Part shown: positions 20,276 through 28,860 of the stretch, piece by piece | How positions within the stretch are numbered: the first letter of the stretch is position 1 | Layout of the letters: every line of letters starts with the position of its first letter | Assembly: GCA_022843305.1 (NCBI GenBank) | Contig: JALHNX010000010.1 | Span: 1-54,331, forward strand | Direction: 5' to 3' | DNA from: Pyrinomonadaceae bacterium | Lineage (GTDB): Bacteria > Acidobacteriota > Blastocatellia > Pyrinomonadales > Pyrinomonadaceae | Length of the DNA: 54,331 bases | Program-made: the position numbers and the translations under genes | Notes under the pieces: generated by a model | Seen by the model: only the letters and a program-made list of their open reading frames with translations | Database searches by the model: none | What the model was told of the DNA's origin: nothing

Positions 20276-20518
20276 TTATTGCTTTTCGATTCTCTTCCAT
20301 TTGCCGGAAGGAAGTTTTTCGTATTCGCCGCTTGCCGCCAGAGTTTCTTCGAGTTCGGATGTAAACCAGATCTTTAAACCTTCAGCGTCATCCCAACAAA
20401 CCTGGCAAATATCAAAACCCAGGGTTTCGGAGTTCGGCATTTTCCAACGCCCTACTTTTTCAACGCCCAAACATTTTTCGCAGTATTCGCCTGCTTCGTA
20501 AATTTGCTCCTGACTCAT
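20276..20518 (-). CDS. Small protein with two Cys pairs
   Basis: 80 residues from ATG 20518, which overlaps the upstream stop as ATGA. YCEKCLGV and ICQVCWDD form a probable zinc site resembling short rubredoxin-like knuckles. No further clue to function. Confidence 0.6.
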   Translation of the reverse strand: MSQEQIYEAGEYCEKCLGVEKVGRWKMPNSETLGFDICQVCWDDAEGLKIWFTSELEETLAASGEYEKLPSGKWKRIEKQ

Positions 20519-21261
20519 AAATTTTCTTGTTTCTCCTTCATATTCCAGAAACGCCACATCAGGCTTTCGGCGATCTTGTATTTTTTCTCGGTAGATAATG
20601 GTTCTTTATGAATCCGAATGGCTTTTTTAATCGTCCTGAAATTGCATAAATTATTCGGATGGACGTAGATCAAGCCTGCGTAAGGCGGCACTTCGTCCGG
20701 CTTGACCAGATCATTCGGGACAACGTAATAAAAGAAATTCGGCGCGGAAATCTGAATTTCAAGAACACCGTTGCCGCTGTATCGCGGACGACGTTCGATC
20801 AATTCGCCGGTTTTCAAAATACGCTCGATAACCGGATGCTTGCCTTTTTTTTTCAGATCAGCACGAAAATCGCTCCGCGAAATCTTGATCTCGTATTCGT
20901 TGACCAGCCCGGATTTCATCACCGAACAAACGTCCATTTCACCCGTGTAGAACGCCTGAAAGTTCGGCACGATCCAGCGATGCCCTTTTTTCTGAAGCCA
21001 CCAGAACATTCGGGTTTGAATCAATCCTTCGGAAATTTTCGATTCCCTTTTTTTCTGCGGCGCATACATCGCTTTGAGCTTCGGCATTTCTTCGAGCAGA
21101 ATTTTGTCCGAGATTCTTTTCGCCTCTTTCAGCACATTTTCGGCAAATTCGTGCGGAATGATCTTGAATTCCGGACAGTCCGGACGATGACCGCAGATCA
21201 TCAGCACGGTATTGTCGTGTGCATCGCCGGCGGTTGTAAAACATTTGCACATAAATTTCAT
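20515..21261 (-). CDS. MmcB-like PD-(D/E)xK nuclease
   Basis: 248 residues. The centre resembles MmcB/DUF-type restriction-like nucleases: ISEGLIQTRMFWWLQKKGHR, then EMDVCSVMKSGLVNEYEIKI and SRSDFRADLKKKGKH, giving D...ExK-type acidic residues. The N-terminal 60 residues include CKC and CGH motifs that may hold metal. Likely acts on phage or host DNA during replication or repair; the exact reaction is unknown. Confidence 0.7.
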   Translation of the reverse strand: MKFMCKCFTTAGDAHDNTVLMICGHRPDCPEFKIIPHEFAENVLKEAKRISDKILLEEMPKLKAMYAPQKKRESKISEGLIQTRMFWWLQKKGHRWIVPNFQAFYTGEMDVCSVMKSGLVNEYEIKISRSDFRADLKKKGKHPVIERILKTGELIERRPRYSGNGVLEIQISAPNFFYYVVPNDLVKPDEVPPYAGLIYVHPNNLCNFRTIKKAIRIHKEPLSTEKKYKIAESLMWRFWNMKEKQENL

Positions 21262-21271
21262 CCGTATAGAT

Positions 21272-21556
21272 TTATGAATTACATCTCCCGCAGATCGCTT
21301 TTTTTGCGAGCGGGCATTTGACCCGTTTGCCGTCGTGTCCCCATTTGCGACCGCAGCGCGGACAGCGGTGAGCGTGCGTATGTTTCGCCGTCGCCGTCCG
21401 GCTTAAAAGTCCGGATTCCTGCAATGCTTTTTCCGCCACTTCAACGCACCGATCGCGGTTTTCCTCGGTATCGGGAATGCCCATCGCGGCGAGCATTTCC
21501 GGAATATCGAGTTCGAGCCGACCGTTTTCGACATACATTCCCGGTCCGATCTTCAT
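21272..21556 (-). CDS. Small zinc-finger protein
   Basis: 94 residues; ATG 21556 overlaps the upstream stop as ATGA. C-terminal cluster HAHRCPRCGRKWGHDG followed by KCPLAKKAICGRC gives a zinc ribbon. The N-terminal half is acidic and helical. Function unknown. Confidence 0.6.
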   Translation of the reverse strand: MKIGPGMYVENGRLELDIPEMLAAMGIPDTEENRDRCVEVAEKALQESGLLSRTATAKHTHAHRCPRCGRKWGHDGKRVKCPLAKKAICGRCNS

Positions 21557-21951
21557 GCCGATTTCTCCCGAATCGTGAACAGCGGTTTGCAGCTCGCTTT
21601 GCACTGTTTCAACAATCGTTCAAACATCTCGCCGCCCGTTACTTCCGGCAGCCGGTTCCCTTGCGCGTCATACGGGATCAGGATCAATTCCCAATCGGTA
21701 TCCGCTTCCTTGAAATGAACGGCGACGAAATCGGTCGGAATATCTCTGCCTGACGGCAAATCCATCGTGAAATAGATTTTTTTGTAAGGCTCCATCGCGT
21801 ATTTCAAAACCTGCATATAAACCAGGAAAACGTCGTTCAGGGCGAGCGCCGCCATTTCCAGCCTGTTGTCCGGTTTTTCGACGATCATTTGAAACGGAAA
21901 ATGTCCTTTTTGGTCGATCGTTATAAAATTTTTAAATTCTTCTTTATTCAC
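21553..21951 (-). CDS. Unknown protein
   Basis: 132 residues, well-formed globular composition (VFLVYMQVLKYAMEPYKKIY, ELILIPYDAQGNRLPEVTGG). Overlaps the gene upstream by 8 bases and the zinc protein downstream by 4. No family recognised. Confidence 0.6.
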   Translation of the reverse strand: MNKEEFKNFITIDQKGHFPFQMIVEKPDNRLEMAALALNDVFLVYMQVLKYAMEPYKKIYFTMDLPSGRDIPTDFVAVHFKEADTDWELILIPYDAQGNRLPEVTGGEMFERLLKQCKASCKPLFTIREKSA

Positions 21952-22318
21952 TGATTTTCTCCTTGACGGCGATGGCGTTAAATTCTTTTAAGGCTTCCGC
22001 GATCGAATGACCGTTGTTAATCAATTCGACAAATTTCATTAAGTTTTTGGCTTCTTCGTCTTCATATGAAATTAACCAGGCATCCGAAAGTAATATTTTT
22101 TCGCCCTTACTTTTCGATAATAAAGCGTGAAATTTCTGTTTAATTTCCTCGGTAAAACCAAAATCGAAAGTTTTCATTTGTCCGACTTTTTCCAAAAACC
22201 CGTGATCGACCGTCTGAATCGCATCCAACGGACTGCCGACAGATTCAAAAAATGAATCCACGCCGTTGATACCCAGCACTGCAAAATTATTCTTCGTAAT
22301 AATCGACATTTTTAACAT
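21944..22318 (-). CDS. Unknown AT-rich protein
   Basis: 124 residues from ATG 22318 (or 22309, MSIITKNNF). Starts just after the Gp37/Gp68 stop. More AT-rich than its neighbours. Predicted alpha/beta; no motif recognised. Confidence 0.55.
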   Translation of the reverse strand: MLKMSIITKNNFAVLGINGVDSFFESVGSPLDAIQTVDHGFLEKVGQMKTFDFGFTEEIKQKFHALLSKSKGEKILLSDAWLISYEDEEAKNLMKFVELINNGHSIAEALKEFNAIAVKEKISE

Positions 22319-22320
22319 AA

Positions 22321-23301
22321 TTAAATTTTCTCCTCCGGAAATTCGTTCCATTCGCGCCCGTCTAAAAATCTTCCGGCATTTTTCTTACCAATTTTGACCG
22401 ACACGTTTTTCAGTTCGTCTTCCCATAAATGAATGTGCGTCCGCGCTTTTTCTTCGCCGATCGACCAGTTCCCTTCAGGCGGCTTTTCGCACATCGGAAA
22501 CCACGCGCCCCATTGTTTGTAGAAAAAAGGCACGCCGGCGGCAATACACTGGTCACGAACCGAGCGTGCCCAATCCGGATGCATCGGACGCGCCTTTGTG
22601 CCGGATTCACCACCGGCGACGACCCAATCAATACCGGTCAGATCGAGATCGCCTAAATCTTCGAGCAGTGGTTCAAGCGACAACCATCTGACGGCAGCGG
22701 GCGTTTCGCGCAAAACATCAATGCGGAATTTGTGTTTTTTATCCTCGACCGAAACGCCGAGCCAGACGTTTGAAAGCCCATATCGAAAATTTGATTCAAT
22801 GACTTTATTAACCTTATCTTTACCATTTTCCTGACCAAATGTTTTGATTAACCAGTTAGCACAATTCCAACCCCTACCCAACGCTTCGATTTGATTGAAA
22901 CTTTCAAAATACGCTTTCATCCGGTCGGCGCGTTTCGTCAAAATCTGAAACGTATGGTACGGCGATAACGCCATCACCGCGAAAATCTTATCGATCCATT
23001 CGTCGGGGACGTTTTCGTGAAATAAATCCGACATTGAATTCACGAAGATTTTGCGCGGTCGCGTCCAGCGCATCGGCTGCGTCAGCACGTCGTGAGAAGC
23101 AAAATTGATCTGCCCCGACCAGTTCATTCCCTTGGTCGTGCCGGCGTATTTGTCGGCGATTTTCTTATTCGGATTGCCGGCGAGCCGCACGGCATCTTTA
23201 ATCGCATAGCAATTGGCGCAACCCGCGCTGATTTTGCTGCAACCTGCGATCGGATTCCAAGTTTCTCCTTTATCCGTCCATTCGATCTTTGTTTTTGACA
23301 T
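22321..23301 (-). CDS. Phage Gp37/Gp68 family protein (DUF5131)
   Basis: 326 residues. Clear family signature: KTKIEWTDKGETWNPIAGCS, then GCANCYAIKDAVRLAG, IFVNSMSDLFHENVPDEWID and TFQILTKRADRMKAYFE. Conserved Cys residues in GCSKISAGCANCYA resemble a radical-SAM-type Cys set, as often noted for this family. Function unproven; common in phages and mobile elements. Its ATG overlaps the stop of the small gene upstream (TAATG). Confidence 0.9.
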   Translation of the reverse strand: MSKTKIEWTDKGETWNPIAGCSKISAGCANCYAIKDAVRLAGNPNKKIADKYAGTTKGMNWSGQINFASHDVLTQPMRWTRPRKIFVNSMSDLFHENVPDEWIDKIFAVMALSPYHTFQILTKRADRMKAYFESFNQIEALGRGWNCANWLIKTFGQENGKDKVNKVIESNFRYGLSNVWLGVSVEDKKHKFRIDVLRETPAAVRWLSLEPLLEDLGDLDLTGIDWVVAGGESGTKARPMHPDWARSVRDQCIAAGVPFFYKQWGAWFPMCEKPPEGNWSIGEEKARTHIHLWEDELKNVSVKIGKKNAGRFLDGREWNEFPEEKI

Positions 23302-23465
23302 TATTTTTTCTCCAGTTTTCTGATAAATTTCCGCATCCGGTTCACGATCTTCTTTTTGATATTCGCTTGCCGGTTTTGTGACATCGGAATTTCAAAATTC
23401 TCGGCGAGTAAATCTTCATTTTCTTCGTCGGCGAACTGCAAAATTATTTCGGTCTCAAGTTTCAT
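23301..23465 (-). CDS. Small acidic-then-basic protein
   Basis: 54 residues. N-terminus MKLETEIILQFADEENEDLL, C-terminus with a run of basic residues (NIKKKIVNRMRKFIRKLEKK). Start and stop overlap both neighbours (ATGA and TAATG), the same coupling seen throughout this operon, which is the main reason to accept it. Confidence 0.6.
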   Translation of the reverse strand: MKLETEIILQFADEENEDLLAENFEIPMSQNRQANIKKKIVNRMRKFIRKLEKK

Positions 23466-24118
23466 AAATTTCTTGCTTTCGTGGTTTGCCAGCGGGCGAC
23501 ATAAAGCGGAATGCCGTCCACGATTTCCCTGCTTGAATCAACGAGTTTCACCAGATCGCGGTCGGAAAGTTCGCCGAAAGCGTCCAGAATTTCCTTTTTG
23601 CTCATCCCGTCGCCGCGCTTTTGCCAGAGCCGGTGATGCGAAACCGGCTCGTTTTCGACTTCGAGCCATGCGAGCACCAGCGCGGCGCTTTCCGACAGCG
23701 GTTTTTCGCGGTCGAGAATCTTTTTGTAAGCGCAATACCAGCGCATAAAGCGGGTCGAAAATTTTCCGGTCGCAACTTGGCGGAAGATTCGCCAGAATTC
23801 ATTGTCCGAAACGCGGGCGCGAATTTCGGAGCGGAAGCAGCGAATGTTCGCGCGTGTTTCTGCCGCCATTTCGCGCCTGCGCTCGTTCCAGCCCTCGCGG
23901 ATAATTTTGCGATCTTCGATAACTTTTTCCGGCGTGAACGGCTCGAAATCCGCGTAAAGCTCTTCCCGAAAAAGCGGCAACTTCGTTTCGACCAATTTGC
24001 GAAACGCATTATTCTTTTTTGTCGCCACGCCGCGCGCGCCGGCAAGCGTCTTTTTATCGCTCAAATCCAGTCCGGGCGGCTTCGGCAGAGATGCGTTGTA
24101 GGTTTTCTTACGCGGCAC
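23462..24118 (-). CDS. Unknown protein, helical with possible C-terminal winged helix
   Basis: 218 residues, Arg/Lys-rich helical middle, C-terminal part (MSKKEILDAFGELSDRDLVK ... VDGIPLYVARW) resembling a winged-helix. Overlaps the stop of the zinc-domain gene upstream by 11 bases. No family assigned; nucleic-acid binding is inference. Confidence 0.65.
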   Translation of the reverse strand: MPRKKTYNASLPKPPGLDLSDKKTLAGARGVATKKNNAFRKLVETKLPLFREELYADFEPFTPEKVIEDRKIIREGWNERRREMAAETRANIRCFRSEIRARVSDNEFWRIFRQVATGKFSTRFMRWYCAYKKILDREKPLSESAALVLAWLEVENEPVSHHRLWQKRGDGMSKKEILDAFGELSDRDLVKLVDSSREIVDGIPLYVARWQTTKARNL

Positions 24119-24821
24119 GTCGTTTCTCCTTTCTCCAAACCGCCAGTCTTTCCAGCGATTTTTCGTTTCTTAAACATCCGCACGAGCGCGTCACGCCGCG
24201 CGTCAGACTCGATACAGGAACGCGGCTTGTTTTCCCGCACTCGCACTCGCATTCCCAGAGCGTCATATTCTGATATTTGCCGACGGCGCGGCGAGCGGTC
24301 AGCCGTCCGAATTTTTCGCCCGCGATATTCTTAAAATTTTTGTAACCGGCAAATATCGCCAGCACATTGCGCCGGTAACAGCCGCACGAGGCGGATTTCC
24401 CGCGGATCAGATTTTTCGCCGATACGAACGTTTTTTTCCCGCACCGGCAGCGGCATTCCCAGATACGGCTCGAACCCGGCGTGCTGTGCGAATAACGAAT
24501 CGCCGTCAGAAAACCGAATTGAATCCCGGCAAGCTCGGCGGCGGCGGTCTTCGAGCGCCGAAATTCGACTGCGAAACCGTTCGCCCGCCACGCCGCGAAA
24601 AACGAGCTGTAATGCCGCAGAACAGCCAGAAACGGCGGATATAACTTCAGCGATTGAAGTAAATGCCGGCGTTCGTCAGCGGGCATCGCGGCGCGGTAGG
24701 CATAGAGGGTCAACGGCAAGTTCTTTTCATCGCCCCCGGCATAATCGCGGACGAACCGGCGCAAGCCGTTATCCACGCGTTCGCGCGTCCACCAATCAGT
24801 GTTTTTGCAGTAATTATTCAA
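24108..24821 (-). CDS. DNA-binding-type protein: HNH-associated repeat plus two SCGC zinc domains
   Basis: About 237 residues from a TTG at 24821 that overlaps the previous stop; start moderately certain. Residues 8-75 (WWTRERVDNGLRRFVRDYAG ... YSSFFAAWRANGF) match the homing-endonuclease-associated repeat (PF18780 type) and resemble the repeats in the 25431 gene. Two tandem zinc modules follow: WECRCRCGKKTFVS...SASCGC and WECECECGKTSRVP...TRSCGC, typical of phage AP2/HNH-associated proteins. No HNH catalytic motif is seen, so it may be a DNA-binding remnant or regulator. Confidence 0.7.
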   Translation of the reverse strand: MNNYCKNTDWWTRERVDNGLRRFVRDYAGGDEKNLPLTLYAYRAAMPADERRHLLQSLKLYPPFLAVLRHYSSFFAAWRANGFAVEFRRSKTAAAELAGIQFGFLTAIRYSHSTPGSSRIWECRCRCGKKTFVSAKNLIRGKSASCGCYRRNVLAIFAGYKNFKNIAGEKFGRLTARRAVGKYQNMTLWECECECGKTSRVPVSSLTRGVTRSCGCLRNEKSLERLAVWRKEKRRAA

Positions 24822-24987
24822 ATAATTTCTCCGCGTATTTGAAAATAAAGTGGGCGGCAAGCCCGAAGACAAATAACGACATCCCGCCTCGGAATAAATA
24901 AACAAAGGCATTGAACAACAGCAGCCATTTACCGAACCGTAAGAGATTGCTCGCGGTTCGTTTGAGCAATTCCTCGAAATCAAACAT
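24814..24987 (-). CDS. Small membrane protein
   Basis: 57 residues, ATG 24987 with GGAGGG upstream, overlapping the DUF6884 stop by 8 bases. A short amphipathic start (MFDFEELLKRTASNLLRFGK) precedes hydrophobic stretches WLLLFNAFVYLF and MSLFVFGLAAHFIF, suggesting two membrane helices. Function unknown; small membrane proteins here could affect host envelope or superinfection. Confidence 0.65.
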   Translation of the reverse strand: MFDFEELLKRTASNLLRFGKWLLLFNAFVYLFRGGMSLFVFGLAAHFIFKYAEKLFE

Positions 24988-25438
24988 TTACGCCCTCCAA
25001 CCAATTTTTAAGCTGCTGTGATTTTTCGCCGGGACGACCGTCGGCGATCTGCAGATTTCCGTATTTCCGCAGTTCGGTAATTTGCCGGTCGAGCGCGTCG
25101 AGATAGGTTTTCGGCAGATGGCAGAATACGTCCGGATCGGTCTTCCCGAAATGCACATATTTCAAATGCCGGAATTGATTTTCGATCTTCTGCCTGAGCT
25201 GTCCGGCGCGCTCTGCCGTCATCGCCTGATCGTAATTGATCGTCAGCCGGTGCGTCGGGATCAGCCCGTATTTCGCCGACAAAATCCAGACGACGAGATT
25301 AACGTTCGGGTGATTTCTCAGAAACCGGCGCAAGACGAAAAACACCGGGCTTTGATAGCGTTCGATCGCCGGCGCGAGCTCGGCATTCGATTTGCGCGCC
25401 GAGCAGGATAAAATGAGCAGTCTTTTGCGTTTATCCAT
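24980..25438 (-). CDS. DUF6884 / YaaA-like protein
   Basis: 152 residues. Pattern LLILSCSARKSNAELAPAIE and RYQSPVFFVLRRFL, followed by VVWILSAKYGLIPTHRLTIN and YDQAM, fits DUF6884, a family often placed near deazapurine DNA-modification or peroxide-stress YaaA proteins. No other deazapurine gene is visible in the window. Overlaps the next gene upstream by 8 bases. Confidence 0.75.
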   Translation of the reverse strand: MDKRKRLLILSCSARKSNAELAPAIERYQSPVFFVLRRFLRNHPNVNLVVWILSAKYGLIPTHRLTINYDQAMTAERAGQLRQKIENQFRHLKYVHFGKTDPDVFCHLPKTYLDALDRQITELRKYGNLQIADGRPGEKSQQLKNWLEGVNV

Positions 25439-27524
25439 TTACCGCCTCCAAATTTTGCTGTCTTTTTCCCCGGTGCCATTTTTTTAAGTTTTCCGAAGCG
25501 ATTCTGTAGGGCAGAGGTTGATCTTCAGGGCGAATGACGAAGGCGTATGAGCCGTTATCATCCTCGTAAACCATTCGGCGGATATTGAACGGCGACGGCG
25601 GCTTTTCATGGCGCAAACGGAAACGCGAGCGAATCTTCTCGCATTCGCGCAGTCCGTCCGGGGTCAATCCCTGCGGTGTCGGATAGCAGCGACCGTATTT
25701 TTTAAGCAGTCCTTCGGCTTCTTTGAGAGAGATGTTCTGCCGGTGACGGTTCATCCGTCCCTGGATCAAAAGAGCTTCGCGTTTTTCGCTCCAAAGTTTG
25801 TTTGCCCGCAGCCGGCTCTGCTCTCTAACCCTGGAATTGTTTTTCCAGTAGGATTCGTTGACCGCGGCGTTATCTTCACGCCAGTTGCGAAGGTATTTCC
25901 GTTTCCATTCGCGCCGGTGTCCGCGTTCATTTTCGTTATGACAGGATTTACAGCGCGGGCGGATGCGGTATAAATTTTCTTTTCTCAAAAAAACGACGAT
26001 CATTTCGGCAATCGGTTTTTCGCTTTCGCATTTAAGGCAATAGGCTTTTTCGGGAAGTTCGTCCTTCGAGCCGAACCGGCAGAGAAAAATCTTCCCGTCA
26101 AGAATATCCAGACAGGTTTGGCAGGTAACCGCATTTTTGTCGGTCGAAATTTCCAGTTTGAACCGGTCTGTTTTGGAGTTTTGACGACAAACAGCCAGTC
26201 CGTCTTTTTCAAAATGAATTTTCTTGACGGCTTTACCGGTCGAAGCAATGTTTTTCGATCTGACCGGCTTTTCTTCGATCTTTTCCAAATAATCGAAGGG
26301 TATGGTGTAGAAAACTGTTTCCGGGCGCAGCGATGTAAATCGCTTCATTTTCGGAAATTCGACGCTGGCAGCCCAGAGACCGATAATTTCCCGATCGGAA
26401 TTTTTAAGCTGCCGCGTGGTATAAAAAACCTTCCTGATGATCCCGCTGCGCCCTCCGGCGATCATCCTGAAACGTCGTTTCATTTTTATTTTGTCGCCCT
26501 CCTGCAGTTCCGCGGGCGGTTTCGGGAGCGTGTAAATATTTTTGAAGGAACGTGCTTTTATTACCCGAAAGACGTGAGGCTCCTTCGTTTTATGGAATTT
26601 ATAAATTTCGTGTTTTCTCCAACCGGCTCCGTATTTGATAATCAGCAGAAGGCGCTCGATCAATGCGCGTTTGATTTTCCGCGCAAGCTCGCTCTTTTCG
26701 TCCAGAATCGACCAATCGAATTCCTGAATTTTCGGCAGGTCCGCCGGATTGAGATAAAAATATTTATGCCCGCGAAAATAAGGAATGATTCCGTAGTCGA
26801 GATATTTGTTGAGAGCATGGCGCCCGATGCCGAGCAGGTCACAGGCGGCGGTGACGGTGATGCCCCAGCGGTTTTTCGAGTTTACGCGTCCGAGGTCATA
26901 AAGCCGCCGCTTGACCGCCGGTTCGGTACGTTTTAACAGTTCGGCAACTTCCGCGCGCGGCAGAATTCCGGCGGATTCGAGAATGAATTCGTCTTCGGCG
27001 GGCGACCACGGCTCCATCCGCTGATCGACCGCAAAGCCCGCGCTCGTCCACGCATTGCGCATCGAGCGGAAATATTTCAGAATCGTCGGCACACTCGGAT
27101 ATTTGTTGTAGGCTCCGGTCGCGGACGGCGTTCCGTCGCGGCGGAATTTGTTCTGAAATCGTGCCTTCTCGTGATAAGCGCGGTAATCGGTCGGGCAATA
27201 GCCGAAGTCTTTGAAAAAGAGTTTCAGCCCGCGCACGATTTCATCGCGTGTCCAAAACTCAATGGTCGTTTGTTTGACCGTATAACCTAAATCCAGCCAC
27301 GCTTCGACGAACGACTCATAAAACCGCAAAACCACGTGGTCAGACGGATAGAGCCGCATTCGGCGGGCGCGGCGACGGTCTTCGGCGGGAATCGCGTCGC
27401 GGTAATTGAACGGGCGCGGCGGCAGATTCAATTCGTTGCCGGCGAAATAATCGCGGACGAAGCGGCGCAGACCGTTTTTCACGCGCTCTCGTGTCCAGTA
27501 TTTATGATTTTGATTACTCGGCAT
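25431..27524 (-). CDS. Large multi-domain DNA-binding protein with HNH-associated repeats
   Basis: 697 residues from ATG 27524. Two homing-endonuclease-associated repeats near residues 6-75 and 80-160 (YWTRERVKNGLRRFVRDYFA; FWTRDEIVRGLKLFFKDFGY), a Myb/SANT-like stretch (EPWSPAEDEFILESAGILPR), a MerR-like HTH (TVTAACDLLGIGRHALNKYL), a long linker, and a Cys-rich C-terminal part (CLKCESEKPIAEM ... PRCKSCHNENERG) followed by a basic helix, which resembles an HNH zinc frame lacking clear catalytic His residues. May be an inactive or unusual homing-type nuclease or a regulator. Confidence 0.7.
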   Translation of the reverse strand: MPSNQNHKYWTRERVKNGLRRFVRDYFAGNELNLPPRPFNYRDAIPAEDRRRARRMRLYPSDHVVLRFYESFVEAWLDLGYTVKQTTIEFWTRDEIVRGLKLFFKDFGYCPTDYRAYHEKARFQNKFRRDGTPSATGAYNKYPSVPTILKYFRSMRNAWTSAGFAVDQRMEPWSPAEDEFILESAGILPRAEVAELLKRTEPAVKRRLYDLGRVNSKNRWGITVTAACDLLGIGRHALNKYLDYGIIPYFRGHKYFYLNPADLPKIQEFDWSILDEKSELARKIKRALIERLLLIIKYGAGWRKHEIYKFHKTKEPHVFRVIKARSFKNIYTLPKPPAELQEGDKIKMKRRFRMIAGGRSGIIRKVFYTTRQLKNSDREIIGLWAASVEFPKMKRFTSLRPETVFYTIPFDYLEKIEEKPVRSKNIASTGKAVKKIHFEKDGLAVCRQNSKTDRFKLEISTDKNAVTCQTCLDILDGKIFLCRFGSKDELPEKAYCLKCESEKPIAEMIVVFLRKENLYRIRPRCKSCHNENERGHRREWKRKYLRNWREDNAAVNESYWKNNSRVREQSRLRANKLWSEKREALLIQGRMNRHRQNISLKEAEGLLKKYGRCYPTPQGLTPDGLRECEKIRSRFRLRHEKPPSPFNIRRMVYEDDNGSYAFVIRPEDQPLPYRIASENLKKWHRGKRQQNLEAVNG

Positions 27525-28713
27525 TTTTCGTTTCACTCCTTTGTTTGTGGCGCAGCATCGCGGCGATCAGCCGCGGAACGGGACAACTGATGCACAAACT
27601 TTCGTCCTGCATCTCGACGCAACTGTCCTGACAAACGTCGTCGAAGGCATCGCGGAAATACTTCGCCGTAAAATATGTTTCGCCCGCTTTTGTCAGTTCG
27701 GCGATTGCCCAGCTGCGGGTGAAATTCTCGTCGTCCGCCGTCACGCGTTTGGAACTTTTCTTTTTCCATTTCGGCGGCGGAACGAGTCCGTTTTTGAGGT
27801 TTTCGACGAGACTTTTCAGATCGGCGGCTTTCATCTTGACGGCGCGGTTGAGGATTTCGATCTGTTTCGCCGGTTCGAGCGCGGTCAGCAGAAGCGCGTT
27901 CGTGAAAGAGATTTTTCGCTCGTCAACCATTTCCTGAATCCTCAAGTCGAGTTTAAGCAGCCGAAGCCGCTGCGCGATGTAGCTCTGCGTCAGACCGGTT
28001 TCGCGGGCGACGGCGTGAATGTCCTTTGCGAGCGCGACGTAACGGCGTTTGAAGGCGCGTCCTTCCTGCATCGGCGTGAGGTCTTTGCGCTGGATGTTCT
28101 CGATGAGCATCGCGTTTTCCTCGTCGCCGGTCGAAGCGTAGCGGCGGACAAGGCACGGGACGAATCGAAGACCGGCGCGGACGGCGGCTTCGTAGCGGCG
28201 GTGCCCGGCGACGATCCTGAAATTCGCGCCGTCCGGCGTGACGATCAGCGGTTCGTGAATGCCGCTCGATTTAATGCTGTTGACGAGATTTTCAAACGCC
28301 TGTTCTTGTGTGTTGACTGCACCGCGCGGGTTGCGCGGGTTTTTACGCAATCGCCCGATTAGAATTTCTTCAAAATAATCGGCGGTCGGCGCGTCGGGTT
28401 TTTCGATTTGAAGCGGCGGTTTTTCGACGATCTCGATCGGGATGACCGGTTTCGGTTCGGGCGGCAATTCGACCAGCTTGCCGTGTTTGCCGCGAATGAT
28501 TCTGCCTTTCGGTCGGCGCGTCCACCAACTCGTTGCCGGCGCGTCGGGCGGGTCGAGGCGAAACAGTTCGAGGTCTTCGAGTATCTCGATCTCGAAGATC
28601 GCCGCGTCCAGATTAATTCCCGAATAATCCGCGATTTCGCGGGCAGTATGATTTCCCTGCCCGACCGCATCGAGAATCAGTTCGCGGGCGGTCTTATCGG
28701 TTACCGTTACCAT
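27514..28713 (-). CDS. ParB-family protein (first of two)
   Basis: 399 residues, start ATG 28713 with AAGGAG upstream. Residues 5-55 form a winged-helix-like region; a ParB nuclease-like domain at about 113-210 has GHRRYEAAVRAG and ENIQRKDLTPMQEG; a KorB/ParB HTH follows (IHAVARETGLTQSYIAQRL). The C-terminus carries Cys residues (DDVCQDSCVEMQDESLCISC), a possible metal site. Could take part in partition with the ParA at 34762, or act as a regulator/nuclease; the distance leaves this open. Confidence 0.85.
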   Translation of the reverse strand: MVTVTDKTARELILDAVGQGNHTAREIADYSGINLDAAIFEIEILEDLELFRLDPPDAPATSWWTRRPKGRIIRGKHGKLVELPPEPKPVIPIEIVEKPPLQIEKPDAPTADYFEEILIGRLRKNPRNPRGAVNTQEQAFENLVNSIKSSGIHEPLIVTPDGANFRIVAGHRRYEAAVRAGLRFVPCLVRRYASTGDEENAMLIENIQRKDLTPMQEGRAFKRRYVALAKDIHAVARETGLTQSYIAQRLRLLKLDLRIQEMVDERKISFTNALLLTALEPAKQIEILNRAVKMKAADLKSLVENLKNGLVPPPKWKKKSSKRVTADDENFTRSWAIAELTKAGETYFTAKYFRDAFDDVCQDSCVEMQDESLCISCPVPRLIAAMLRHKQRSETKNAE

Positions 28714-28764
28714 AAATTTTCAACTCCTTTTTCATAATTCATTCTTAAAATTTTTTACTCTTTT

Positions 28765-28793
28765 ATTTTATCAATTATAGTCATAATTAACAA
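28765..28793 (-). promoter_or_regulatory. Candidate promoter of the ParB operon
   Basis: On the minus strand TTGTTA (28793-28788), a 17-base spacer, and TAAAAT (28770-28765), 52 bases before the ATG. The spacer contains ATGACTAT, which also occurs, reversed, in the spacer of the promoter at 33382-33410, suggesting a common regulator. Confidence 0.5.
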
Positions 28794-28806
28794 ATAAATA
28801 CAGAGT

Positions 28807-28848
28807 TTTCGGAAAGAATTCTCAGCGTTTGCAGAGTCCTTTCCGAAA
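28807..28848. terminator. Hairpin after second ParB gene
   Basis: TTTCGGAAAG (28807-28816) pairs with CTTTCCGAAA (28839-28848), followed on the plus strand by a run of eight T. It lies 12 bases past the stop of the leftward ParB gene at 28861, but the T-run is oriented for rightward transcription, so it may instead block antisense transcription. Confidence 0.5.
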
Positions 28849-28860
28849 TTTTTTTTGCGG

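Noticed and set aside
24822-25004. N-terminal extension of the SCGC zinc protein
   Set aside because: The extension overlaps a better small membrane-protein gene (24814-24987) with its own ribosome site in another frame.
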